27,044 nucleotides of DNA from JBAYGJ01 sp041649335 (GTDB lineage: Bacteria > Patescibacteriota > Patescibacteriia > UBA10025 > JAHIVO01): NCBI GenBank assembly GCA_041649335.1, contig JBAZNF010000014.1, forward strand, positions 1 through 27,044, read 5' to 3'. Made by a program: the position numbers and the translations under genes. Each line of letters starts with the position of its first letter. The first letter of the stretch is position 1. Positions 13,774 through 20,804 of the stretch are shown in pieces. Below the pieces are notes generated by a model. It saw only the letters and a list, made by a program, of their open reading frames with translations. It searched no databases and had not been told where the DNA came from.

Positions 13774-13803
13774 AACCTAACACGCTTCCCGCCCCATTGT
13801 CAA
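13774..13803 (-). promoter_or_regulatory. Helicase promoter with start-site direct repeat
   Basis: On the minus strand TTGACA (13803-13798), an 18-bp spacer and TAGGTT (13779-13774) form a sigma70-like promoter. Immediately downstream TTAGCTC occurs twice, two bases apart (about 13777-13762), a possible repressor site. It is divergent from the unit B promoter. Confidence 0.6.
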
Positions 13804-13808
13804 GTAAA

Positions 13809-13831
13809 AAATCTGTCTTCTTGACAGATTT
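13809..13831. promoter_or_regulatory. Palindromic operator candidate between divergent promoters
   Basis: AAATCTGTC (13809-13817), a 5-bp spacer and GACAGATTT (13823-13831) form a perfect 9-bp dyad. It overlaps the -35 of unit B (13821-13826) and sits 5 bp from the helicase -35. A dimeric regulator bound here could control both directions. Confidence 0.6.
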
Positions 13832-13848
13832 ATACGCTGTGATAGTCT
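13821..13848 (+). promoter_or_regulatory. Promoter of plus-strand unit B
   Basis: TTGACA (13821-13826) is followed after 16 bp by TAGTCT (13843-13848), a moderate -10. A second imperfect dyad (GATAGT, spacer, ACTATC) covers 13841-13857 around the expected start site. AGGAGGT follows at 13874-13880. Confidence 0.6.
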
Positions 13849-13883
13849 ACTACTATCTCACGCCATGGATATAAGGAGGTATC

Positions 13884-14051
13884 GTGCTCTTTCGAACGCA
13901 AGCAAGAAGACTCATACTCCTTTCCGTGGCCCTAGCGTACTCGCGCGTCTGCCTGTCTGGCCCATTTTGCGGCCTACCTGCTGCATCAGACGCGCCAACC
14001 ACCCGGCGGCTCAATCGCGCCAATAGACGATGGCCAGTCGGTTTTACCTGA
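13884..14051 (+). CDS. Possible short peptide (55 aa) of unit B
   Basis: GTG at 13884 is 3 nt after a perfect AGGAGGT and opens a frame of 55 codons ending in TGA. The N-terminus (MLFRTQARRLILLSVALAYS) is a basic stretch followed by a hydrophobic core and could be a signal peptide. After it comes a short cysteine-containing, arginine-rich segment. No family is recognised. The frame lies on top of strong RNA helices, and the SD itself is paired in the proposed fold, so it may be a regulatory leader peptide or not translated at all. It is too short for confident coding statistics by eye. Confidence 0.35.
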   Translation: MLFRTQARRLILLSVALAYSRVCLSGPFCGLPAASDAPTTRRLNRANRRWPVGFT

Positions 14052-14117
14052 GGGCTACGGAAAAGGGACTCCCTGTGCAGTATGTAATGGGAGTCTCAAA
14101 ATTCAGTTTCGGACCTT

Positions 14118-14151
14118 GGCCGTCTCCTACACCCGGAGACGGCCCTTTTTT
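14118..14151 (+). terminator. Strong intrinsic terminator of unit B
   Basis: GGCCGTCTCC (14118-14127) pairs perfectly with GGAGACGGCC (14135-14144) across a 7-nt loop. It is followed by C and TTTTTT at 14146-14151. Confidence 0.93.
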
Positions 14152-14204
14152 ATTACACTTAGAATCTAATCGCTGCAACTACTCGTAACTTTCGATAAAA
14201 TAAT

Positions 14205-15962
14205 TCATTGGATGAACCCGCCGGCCTGGAGTTTCCATAACCGATGGTACATCCCGTCACGGTGCAGCAACTGGGCATGCGACCCCTCTTCCCTGATGCC
14301 GCCCTCGTCAATGACGATAATGCGGTCCATCTTTTTTATGGTCGATAATCGGTGGGCGATGGCCAGTACCGTCCGGTCCTTCATCAAATGGTCCAGCGCG
14401 TCCTGGATCAGCTGTTCTGACTCGGAATCCAGGCTGGACGTGGCTTCATCCAGCACCAAAATGACGGCCCGGCTCAGAATCGCCCGGGCGATGGCCACGC
14501 GCTGCCGTTCGCCGCTGGACAGCTTGATCCCCCGCTCACCGACAAACGTTTCATATCCGTCGTCCAGTGTAGCAATGAATTCATGGCAGTGCGCCACTTT
14601 TGCCGCCTCAATCACTTCCTCGTCAGTGGCGCCAGGCCGGCTGTACCGGATATTTTCCAAGAGCGATCGGTGGAACAGGATAGGATCCTGCGGCACCAGG
14701 CTGATCGACTGATGCAGACTTTCCTGGGTGATTTTGGCGATATCCTGGCCGTCAATCAGGATGGTACCGGCCGTCAGCTCGTGCATCCGCAGGAGGACGC
14801 GGACAATCGTTGATTTCCCGGCGCCGGACGGACCGACCAACGCGACGTGCTCGTGCGGCTTTATTTCCAAACTGAATTTCTTCAACACTGATCTGGTCTG
14901 GTGGTAGTAAAAATCTACGTCACGGAAAACGATGGCACCGCCAGCCGCCCGCAACGGGACCGCTTGCGGATGGTCGGTGATCTCATGGGGAGCCTCCAAA
15001 ATGGCCGTCATTTCCTCGGCGTCGGCCAAATTCTCATAAATCTGCTGGATGACCCGGCCGAAATCCCAGATCCTGATAAAAATATTGATCAGGTACGCCT
15101 GGATAAGAACGAAATCGCCGATCGTCAGGCCGCCGCGCTGCCAGAGCCGGATGGCCAGGTAAAAAATACCTATTTCCAAAATGGTAATCAATAACCCCTG
15201 CGCCGCCGAGGCGTAATTGCCCAGGTCCCACGTCAGTCGGCGCAGCCGGCGAATATTCCCCGTGGATGCGCCAAAAGTTGCCGATTCGCGGCCCAGGCCG
15301 TTGAATAGCTTTATGGTACTTTGGTTTGTGACCGTGTCGGCTAAAATGCCCGTAGCTTCTGTTTCGGCAGTACTCCGCTGCAAATCGTACTTCAGCTTGT
15401 ACCTGATAAAAAAACTGTTAATGACGAAAAATATCCCGAACCATACTACGATACCAAGACCCAGCTTCCAGCTGCGGCTGAACAGGACAGCAATGATCAG
15501 CGCGATATTTACCACCAACGGAAGGAGGTCCCACAGTATCCGGTCGGAAATCACCTCATACGCCCGGCTGAACCATTTTACTTTTTTTGTCAGCGATCCG
15601 ACAAAATTGTCATTAAAAAATGCAAATGAATGCCTGTGGAGATACGAAAAATTTGCATTATCCAGATCGTACATCACCTTGGACTGGAAATAACTGGCAG
15701 TAAACGAACCGATCCGCCAACCGACCCATTGCAGTAATTCCAATACGGCAATAATGATTAATATTGATATCAAGCCCGACCCAGCGGCTATCCGGTCCTG
15801 GCTGTCGGTCAGTAGGTTGAACATGTTCTTGAAGTACAGGGGAGTGATCACATTGACCACATTCGCACCGACAATCCCGATCAAACAAAAAATGACCGTG
15901 CCACGGTAGTTCCACGTCGCTATCCAGAATCTTTTGATGGTTACACTGGTCAAATTTTTCAT
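14205..15962 (-). CDS. ABC exporter, fused membrane and ATPase domains
   Basis: This 585-residue half-transporter is of the MsbA/LmrA/multidrug type and works as a homodimer in the cell membrane. Six membrane helices occupy roughly residues 20-310. The nucleotide-binding domain follows, with Walker A GPSGAGKS (377-384), Q-loop Q425, signature LSSGE (481-485), Walker B VILVLDE (500-506) and the H-loop in AIAHRLST. Substrate cannot be predicted; lipids, lipid-linked saccharides, peptides or drugs are all possible for the family. I chose the ATG at 15962 because it starts directly before the basic/hydrophobic N-terminus; a start at 16028 would add 22 unlikely residues. TATAGT at 16014-16009 on the minus strand is a possible -10. 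It stands alone, downstream of the ppsA terminator region on the same strand. Confidence 0.95.
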   Translation of the reverse strand: MKNLTSVTIKRFWIATWNYRGTVIFCLIGIVGANVVNVITPLYFKNMFNLLTDSQDRIAAGSGLISILIIIAVLELLQWVGWRIGSFTASYFQSKVMYDLDNANFSYLHRHSFAFFNDNFVGSLTKKVKWFSRAYEVISDRILWDLLPLVVNIALIIAVLFSRSWKLGLGIVVWFGIFFVINSFFIRYKLKYDLQRSTAETEATGILADTVTNQSTIKLFNGLGRESATFGASTGNIRRLRRLTWDLGNYASAAQGLLITILEIGIFYLAIRLWQRGGLTIGDFVLIQAYLINIFIRIWDFGRVIQQIYENLADAEEMTAILEAPHEITDHPQAVPLRAAGGAIVFRDVDFYYHQTRSVLKKFSLEIKPHEHVALVGPSGAGKSTIVRVLLRMHELTAGTILIDGQDIAKITQESLHQSISLVPQDPILFHRSLLENIRYSRPGATDEEVIEAAKVAHCHEFIATLDDGYETFVGERGIKLSSGERQRVAIARAILSRAVILVLDEATSSLDSESEQLIQDALDHLMKDRTVLAIAHRLSTIKKMDRIIVIDEGGIREEGSHAQLLHRDGMYHRLWKLQAGGFIQ

Positions 15963-16125
15963 AATACTAGGTGCATGTTTGCCTCTGCCAATTACGTCAA
16001 TGCTTCCCACTATACATAGGAATACCAATCAGTACATCATAAAAACCACTCGCTGTCAAACCGTCCTATGCCCCCCTCTGTTGGGTTGTAAGCGGAATCA
16101 AAGGCAGATTTGATTGCCACATGTA

Positions 16126-16154
16126 TAAAACGCGCCTCTCAGACGAGAGGCGCG
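16126..16154 (-). terminator. Intrinsic terminator of ppsA
   Basis: CGCGCCTCTC (16131-16140) pairs perfectly with GAGAGGCGCG (16145-16154) across AGAC. On the minus strand it is followed by TTTTAT, 22 bp after the ppsA stop. Confidence 0.85.
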
Positions 16155-16176
16155 CTCATTGAGTAATGAAACTTGC

Positions 16177-18588
16177 CTATCGCCGTTTTTCCGCCTTCAA
16201 TACTGCTAAGGTTGTTTTAATAACCGTATCCGGATTCAAGGAAATACTGTCTATTTTTTCCCTGGCCAAAAACTGGGCGAATTCCGGAAAATCTGACGGT
16301 GCCTGCCCGCAGAATCCGATTTTGCGGTGGTTCTTCTTGGCTTTCTTGATGACCTGCGACACCAGTGTCGTTACCGCGGCATTGCGTTCGTCATAGTCAT
16401 GGGCGACTAGTTCCGAATCGCGGTCAACCCCGAGTGTCAGCTGGGTCAGGTCATTGGAACCGATGGAAAACCCGTCAAACACTTTAGAAAATTCGTCGGC
16501 CAAGATGACATTGGACGGAATTTCACACATCACATAAACATCAAGCCCTTTTTTGCCGCGTTCCAATCCATACTTCTTCATGGTGGCTACAACTTTTTTG
16601 CCCTCTTCCACGGTTCGGCAGAACGGGACCATGACCTTGAGATTGACCAAGCCCATTTCCTCGCGCACGCGGCGGATGGCCTCGCATTCCAGGGCGAAAC
16701 CGGCTTCATACTTCGGGTCATAATACCGGGAGGCGCCGCGCCAGCCGATCATCGGATTATCCTCTTTCGGCTCGAAATAGTTGCCCCCGATCAAGTTCGC
16801 GTATTCGTTTGTCTTGAAGTCAGAAAAACGGATAATGACGTCCTTGGGATAAAATGCCGCAGAAATGGTGGCAATACCTTGGGCCAGCCTTTGAATATAA
16901 AACTCTTTTTTTGACGTATACCCGGCCGTGAGCAACTCAATAGTTTTACGGATAGACGGATCTTTAACCTTGTTAAACTCCAGCAACGCCATGGGATGCA
17001 CCTTGATATATGAGGTGATGATGAATTCTTCTCGGGCCAGTCCGACGCCGTCGTTTGGCGTAAGCGAATCGGCAAAAGCTGTTTCGGGGTTGCCGACATT
17101 CATCATGATTTTCACCTTCGGCCGCCCCAGCTGCTTCAGGTTAGTCCGGCGCACGCTGAACGGCAGCTTACCGTCATACACATAGCCGCGCTCGCCTTCG
17201 GCGCAAGAAATCGTCACCAACCGGCCGCTGGTCAGCTTGGCCGTCCCGTTGCTCGTACCGACGATACAGGGCACGCCGAGCTCGCGGGAAATAATGGCCG
17301 CATGACAGGTCCGGCCGCCGGAATTCGTAACTATGGCCGCCGCTTTTTTCATAATCGGTTCCCAGTCAGGATCGGTCATTTCTGTCACCAGCACTTCCCC
17401 TTGCTTGAATTTCCCGATATCTTTAACATTCTTTATAACATTTACCGCACCGACGCCGATCTTTGACCCGATAGCACCGCCCTCAACGAGTACTTTGCCG
17501 CGTTTGGGCAAAACGTACGTTTCCAGCAAATTCGGGTCACGCTGGCTGGTGACCGTCTCCGGCCTAGCCTGGACGATAAATAATTTACCGGTCTGGCCGT
17601 CCTTTGCCCATTCCATGTCCATCGGTTTCAGATGTCCGGCTTTCTTTGAATAATGGTTTTCGACGATCACCGCCCATTTGGCGAGCTGCAGGATTTCATC
17701 ATCGTTTAAAGAAAATCTTGAGCGGTCATCCTGCGGCGTGGGAATATTTTTTACCGGCCGGGACCCGGAAGTCGCATAAATCATCTTTACTTCTTTTGAG
17801 CCGACCTGTTTGCCGATAATCGGCCTGAATCCCTTGGCTAACGTCGGTTTATGCACATAAAAAAGGTCGGGCGTCACCGCACCTTGGACAATATTCTCGC
17901 CCAGGCCGTACGAGGAATTGATCATCACCGCATCCTTGTAACCGGATTCCGTATCGATGGAAAACATAACACCGGACGAAGCCAGGTCAGAACGCACCAT
18001 TTTCTGCACGGCGATAGACAGGGAAACTTTGAAATGGTCAAAATGCTTTTCGTGGCGGTAACTAATGGCCCGGTTGGTAAACAGCGACGCAAAACAAGCT
18101 TTGCAGGCCTTAATGAGGTCCTGTTCGCCCTCAATGTTTAAAAACGTTTCCTGCTGGCCGGCAAATGAAGCATCAGCCAAATCCTCCGCGGTCGCGCTGG
18201 ACCGGACGGCTACATCGACGTTCTTCGTCCTGAATTCCTTGGATAATTTATGGTAGGCAAGGATAATCTCGTGTTCCAGGTCCGCCGGAAATTCGGCCTT
18301 CATGATCGTTTCACGCACCCGACGGCCGTGGTCGTACAGATTTTTCAGGTTATCGACGTTCAGGTCCTTCAGGATCCTCTTGATATCATCCTCAATCCCG
18401 GCCGCCTTCAGTAGGTATTGGTAAGCGTGCGCCGTTATAGCAAACCCGTTGGGGATCCTGACCCCCTTACCGGACAGCTCGCGATACATCTCGCCGAGTG
18501 AAGCGGTCTTACCGCCGACTATCGGCACGTCCTTAATGGTCAGGTCACGGAACCAGAGGATTAACTTACTTGATTTAGCGCTTGGCAT
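16177..18588 (-). CDS. ppsA: Phosphoenolpyruvate synthase (pyruvate, water dikinase)
   Basis: This 803-residue cytoplasmic enzyme converts pyruvate, ATP and water to PEP, AMP and phosphate. The N-terminal ATP-grasp-like pyruvate-phosphate-dikinase domain starts at VPIVGGKTASLGEM and includes VAVRSSATAEDLADASFAGQ (127-146). The mobile domain has the phosphorylated histidine H429 in SGGRTCHAAI. The C-terminal TIM-barrel carries CEIPSN and the catalytic C760 in GFCGQAPSD, with SISLNPDTV at the end. All key residues are present and the length is typical. In a small genome it links pyruvate to lower glycolysis/gluconeogenesis. It has a good promoter (18617-18645) and its own terminator, so it appears monocistronic. 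The start ATG at 18588 lacks an SD. Confidence 0.97.
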   Translation of the reverse strand: MPSAKSSKLILWFRDLTIKDVPIVGGKTASLGEMYRELSGKGVRIPNGFAITAHAYQYLLKAAGIEDDIKRILKDLNVDNLKNLYDHGRRVRETIMKAEFPADLEHEIILAYHKLSKEFRTKNVDVAVRSSATAEDLADASFAGQQETFLNIEGEQDLIKACKACFASLFTNRAISYRHEKHFDHFKVSLSIAVQKMVRSDLASSGVMFSIDTESGYKDAVMINSSYGLGENIVQGAVTPDLFYVHKPTLAKGFRPIIGKQVGSKEVKMIYATSGSRPVKNIPTPQDDRSRFSLNDDEILQLAKWAVIVENHYSKKAGHLKPMDMEWAKDGQTGKLFIVQARPETVTSQRDPNLLETYVLPKRGKVLVEGGAIGSKIGVGAVNVIKNVKDIGKFKQGEVLVTEMTDPDWEPIMKKAAAIVTNSGGRTCHAAIISRELGVPCIVGTSNGTAKLTSGRLVTISCAEGERGYVYDGKLPFSVRRTNLKQLGRPKVKIMMNVGNPETAFADSLTPNDGVGLAREEFIITSYIKVHPMALLEFNKVKDPSIRKTIELLTAGYTSKKEFYIQRLAQGIATISAAFYPKDVIIRFSDFKTNEYANLIGGNYFEPKEDNPMIGWRGASRYYDPKYEAGFALECEAIRRVREEMGLVNLKVMVPFCRTVEEGKKVVATMKKYGLERGKKGLDVYVMCEIPSNVILADEFSKVFDGFSIGSNDLTQLTLGVDRDSELVAHDYDERNAAVTTLVSQVIKKAKKNHRKIGFCGQAPSDFPEFAQFLAREKIDSISLNPDTVIKTTLAVLKAEKRR

Positions 18589-18616
18589 AATAAAAAATTA
18601 GGGTGTTAGTGCATAC

Positions 18617-18645
18617 AGTATATCATACCGTCACTAAAGGGTAAA
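18617..18645 (-). promoter_or_regulatory. ppsA promoter with extended -10
   Basis: On the minus strand TTTACC (18645-18640), a 17-bp spacer and TATACT (18622-18617) preceded by TGA form an extended -10 promoter, 29 bp upstream of the ppsA start. Confidence 0.65.
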
Positions 18646-18726
18646 AAGAGTGGTGCGAGGCATTGGGGACAAGGCGTCCTCCCGTCAGTATAACCCACAG
18701 TACTCCTGAATACATCCGATATGTAC

Positions 18727-18756
18727 ACAAAAAGCTCAAAGTCACGGACTTCAAGC
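18727..18756 (-). terminator. Terminator of the 18790-19549 operon
   Basis: On the minus strand GCTTGAAGTC and GACTTTGAGC form a 10-bp stem with two internal mismatches and a CGT loop (18756-18734), followed by TTTTTGTGT. It lies 34 bp after the stop of the DUF4870-like gene. Confidence 0.65.
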
Positions 18757-18789
18757 TTCTTGTTATCTTATATAATAGAGCTAATAAGA

Positions 18790-19098
18790 TTACATATGGA
18801 TCTTTTCAGCCAAATCGCCGACTAACGGCACTTTGAACCGTTCACCGGACAAAGCCTTGATAAAACCGATAATCATAGCGATAACCACGATGATCCAAAC
18901 GAACCAGCCAATCACCGGGATGACCCCGACAAATGAAATTAAAAAGAGGATCAACCCCTGTTTAGCGTGGAACTTCACGAACTCATCATCCTTTTTCAAA
19001 ATCAGCATAATGACGCTCAGTATCCACACATATGACAATGCCGCCATGAGATTGCTGTCCTGCGCTCCGGCTGGCTTAACGGGTTTCTGTTCTTCCAT
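18790..19098 (-). CDS. DUF4870-like small membrane protein
   Basis: This 102-residue protein starts at the ATG at 19098, which lies 5-6 nt after a strong AAAGGAGGTGG; the GTG at 19107 lies inside that SD and is not the start. The sequence SNLMAALSYVWILSVIMLILKKDDEFVKFHAKQGLILFLIS is characteristic of the DUF4870 (Tic20-like) family: a short soluble N-terminus, then three to four membrane helices with FHAKQG between the first and second. The C-terminus (GERFKVPLVGDLAEKI) also fits this family. Function is unknown. It overlaps the upstream 157-aa membrane protein gene by 23 bp, so they are one operon with translational coupling. Confidence 0.85.
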   Translation of the reverse strand: MEEQKPVKPAGAQDSNLMAALSYVWILSVIMLILKKDDEFVKFHAKQGLILFLISFVGVIPVIGWFVWIIVVIAMIIGFIKALSGERFKVPLVGDLAEKIHM

Positions 19099-19549
19099 AT
19101 AATCCACCTCCTTTCGATGTTTGTCTGCTAAAAATTGTCGTGAGAAAAAATATCATGAATCCAACCGCACCGCCGATTGCCCCGGTGATAATGGGCTGCC
19201 TGATGAAATTCAGGATATACCACCATTCATGATACCATATCAGTTCAAAAACCGTAATAATGACGCCGCCAGCCGCTCCGACGATAATTCCCGCGGTAAC
19301 CGCGGTCCACAACGCCACCTTGAACCGGCTGATCAGCCACCAGGCGTAAAGCGCAAACACGGCCACGACTATTCCCCACCGCACATACGTATTGAGGGCG
19401 AACATGATGCCGGCCAACCGCACCAGCACTATGACCAGCATGAAAAACCAGCCAGCCCGCCAATAAAACAGCAGGCTCTTGCCGGCGACAGACGCGTCAA
19501 CGTCATGGCTTGGTGAAGAGTGGCTGATGTGTGCCTCCTGGTCTGGCAT
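19076..19549 (-). CDS. Hypothetical four-helix membrane protein
   Basis: The 157-residue product has a hydrophilic N-terminus of about 25 residues, then roughly four hydrophobic helices (about 26-50, 55-75, 82-103 and 118-142), and ends in a short basic tail (RQTSKGGGLYGRTETR). Helix 3 is glycine-rich (AGIIVGAAGGVIITVF), as in tightly packed membrane bundles. No family is recognised. It is the first gene of the operon with the DUF4870-like gene, which it overlaps, and has a clear promoter at 19583-19611. The start ATG at 19549 is preceded by a weak GAG. A role in membrane organisation is only a guess. Confidence 0.65.
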   Translation of the reverse strand: MPDQEAHISHSSPSHDVDASVAGKSLLFYWRAGWFFMLVIVLVRLAGIMFALNTYVRWGIVVAVFALYAWWLISRFKVALWTAVTAGIIVGAAGGVIITVFELIWYHEWWYILNFIRQPIITGAIGGAVGFMIFFLTTIFSRQTSKGGGLYGRTETR

Positions 19550-19582
19550 AGGTTTTCTCGTTTACTGTCTGAACCTAAATAT

Positions 19583-19611
19583 AGTATACGTCAACGGAAA
19601 AAAAATTCCAA
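19583..19611 (-). promoter_or_regulatory. Promoter of the two-gene membrane protein operon
   Basis: On the minus strand TTGGAA (19611-19606), a 17-bp spacer containing T8, and TATACT (19588-19583) form a good sigma70-type promoter, 34 bp upstream of the ATG at 19549. Confidence 0.7.
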
Positions 19612-19659
19612 TTGATATCCCGGCAATACTCGTCGTCTACCTTATGCTTCGCCGAATAG

Positions 19660-19688
19660 TTGACAGGTGACGGCCGATATCATAAAGT
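19660..19688 (+). promoter_or_regulatory. Promoter of the UbiA-family gene
   Basis: TTGACA (19660-19665), a 17-bp spacer and TAAAGT (19683-19688) lie 36 bp before the ATG at 19725. It diverges from the 19583 promoter. Confidence 0.75.
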
Positions 19689-19724
19689 GAATCAAAATAC
19701 AAAACATATATCATGGAGGCATTC

Positions 19725-20558
19725 ATGAGTTCTTTGACATTTTGGATTAAGGTAACCCGGCCGATTCAGTGCATCATCGCCGGATGTGCTGCGTGGTTGA
19801 TCGCCCTGCTGTCCAACGGGCCACTCTGGGCTACACCGCCAAAAATATCCGCCGGCGTAATCATGTTTTTTTGTGTGATGGGATCCAGCCTCTACCATTA
19901 CGGCCTGGCCAAAAAAATTTACGCCAGGAAATACTGGGACCTCGTAGAAGTTGACCGGCCCGTACTCCTGGTTATGCTCGGTAGCGCGGCCTTCCTCACA
20001 GCCATTGTACTTGCTCTCTACTATCTCCCGACTTCATGCGCGTTCATCGTCATCCTGGATGCGCTGGCGATCATCGCCTACTCCCGAAAATTGTCCGCGC
20101 ACTGGACCACGAAAAACCTGACCATCGCGTTTGTCTGCACGACGCCAGTTCTTGTTGGATGGTTTTCCGGCCACCGACTCCACCCCGTTGTGCCCTACCT
20201 GATCGGCGCTACATTTTTTGGCTATCTGGCGCGTGAGATCATCAAGGATTACACCGACCTCAAGGCGAATGAAGGAATCCGCGTGACCCTCCCCATGTGG
20301 CTCGGCGTAGAAAATGCCCTGCGGGTTGCTGCTGGGTGCGTCACAGTATGCATCCTCTGCCTGATGCCGGTCTTCAGCATTATCCGCCAAGACGCCCCGC
20401 TCGCCTATATCCCCTTTACGCTCGCCATCGCGATTTTCTGCATCACCACACTGTCGCTCATCAAATTCGAGCGAGTGCGTCGAATGCCGTCGTACATTAC
20501 TATCGGTAACGCCTGCCTCATGGCAGCCACGTTCATTTTACGGCTCGCTCGTACCTGA
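19725..20558 (+). CDS. UbiA-family prenyltransferase-like membrane protein with altered first Asp motif
   Basis: The ATG at 19725 follows GGAGG with 5-nt spacing, so it is preferred over the ATG at 19713. The product is 277 residues with about eight to nine membrane helices. The N-terminal RPIQCIIAGCAAWL, YSRKLSAHWTTKNL (119-132) and R170-E-I-I-K174-D175-Y-T-D178 followed by TLP are typical of UbiA prenyltransferases, which join prenyl diphosphates to aromatic or glycerol-phosphate acceptors. The second aspartate motif is intact. In the first, the usual NDxxD is missing: the corresponding loop reads HYGLAKKIYARKYWDLVEVDRP, retaining only D72 and D77. The diphosphate site may therefore be altered or inactive. 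It stands alone with its own promoter and terminator. Its acceptor cannot be predicted. Confidence 0.8.
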   Translation: MSSLTFWIKVTRPIQCIIAGCAAWLIALLSNGPLWATPPKISAGVIMFFCVMGSSLYHYGLAKKIYARKYWDLVEVDRPVLLVMLGSAAFLTAIVLALYYLPTSCAFIVILDALAIIAYSRKLSAHWTTKNLTIAFVCTTPVLVGWFSGHRLHPVVPYLIGATFFGYLAREIIKDYTDLKANEGIRVTLPMWLGVENALRVAAGCVTVCILCLMPVFSIIRQDAPLAYIPFTLAIAIFCITTLSLIKFERVRRMPSYITIGNACLMAATFILRLART

Positions 20559-20582
20559 TCAGATTCAGAAAAAATCTCAACC

Positions 20583-20614
20583 CCCGCCAGCCGCTTGGCC
20601 CGGCGGGTTTTTTA
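20583..20614 (+). terminator. Terminator of the UbiA-family gene
   Basis: CCCGCC (20583-20588) pairs with GGCGGG (20602-20607), extended by GCC/GGC after a small bulge with a GCTT loop. TTTTTT follows at 20608-20613. Confidence 0.9.
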
Positions 20615-20627
20615 TTGCAATCACAAA

Positions 20628-20657
20628 ACTCCGGCTTTTTACACCGGAGTCTTGTTT
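20628..20657. terminator. Second terminator, probably for groEL on the minus strand
   Basis: ACTCCGG (20628-20634) pairs with CCGGAGT (20644-20650). The plus-strand tail is CTTGTTTTAT and the minus-strand tail is TTTGTG, so it can act on either strand. It is about 150 bp beyond the groEL stop. Confidence 0.6.
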
Positions 20658-20685
20658 TATATAGTGAAAGAGCAGGATTTAAATA

Positions 20686-20741
20686 AGTTATTGGTTGAAA
20701 GTTGAAAGAGAACAGTTTGGTTTTCAGTTATTGGTTGAAAG
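20686..20741. repeat. Direct repeat in the groEL 3' untranslated region
   Basis: AGTTATTGGTTGAAAG occurs at 20686-20701 and again at 20726-20741, 40 bp apart. CTTTCAAC at 20777-20784 is complementary to the 3' half of either copy, so the groEL trailer could form alternative hairpins. Confidence 0.6.
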
Positions 20742-20804
20742 ACCCTATGACTTATAACCTACTTCCTAACCTTCTTCTTTCAACATCCAACTTACTAATT
20801 TCTT

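Larger units (their letters stand above)
13855..14151 (+). ncRNA. Candidate structured RNA, unit B (unknown family)
   Basis: The roughly 300-nt transcript shows successive helices. AAGGAG (13873-13878), within the SD, pairs with CTCCTT (13917-13922). CCGTGGCC (13924-13931) pairs with GGCCA-GT-CGG (14032-14041). Inside that, a perfect 9-bp helix GCGCGTCTG/CAGACGCGC (13943-13951/13987-13995) and a GGCG/CGCC hairpin (14005-14021) occur. A 9-bp hairpin at 14065-14097 follows, and then the terminator. Its 5' end shares AGGAGGT, CGTG, TCTTT and CGA in the same order with unit A. No known RNA family signature was recognised. A 55-codon ORF overlaps it. Confidence 0.45.

Noticed and set aside
16029..16122. 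A second promoter, TTGACA near 16052-16047, for the ABC exporter
   Set aside because: No acceptable -10 hexamer is found at 16-18 bp spacing, so it is not listed as a feature.
20686..20741. The direct repeat as the start of a CRISPR array
   Set aside because: There are only two copies, 16 bp long, 40 bp apart, without further spacers or cas genes.
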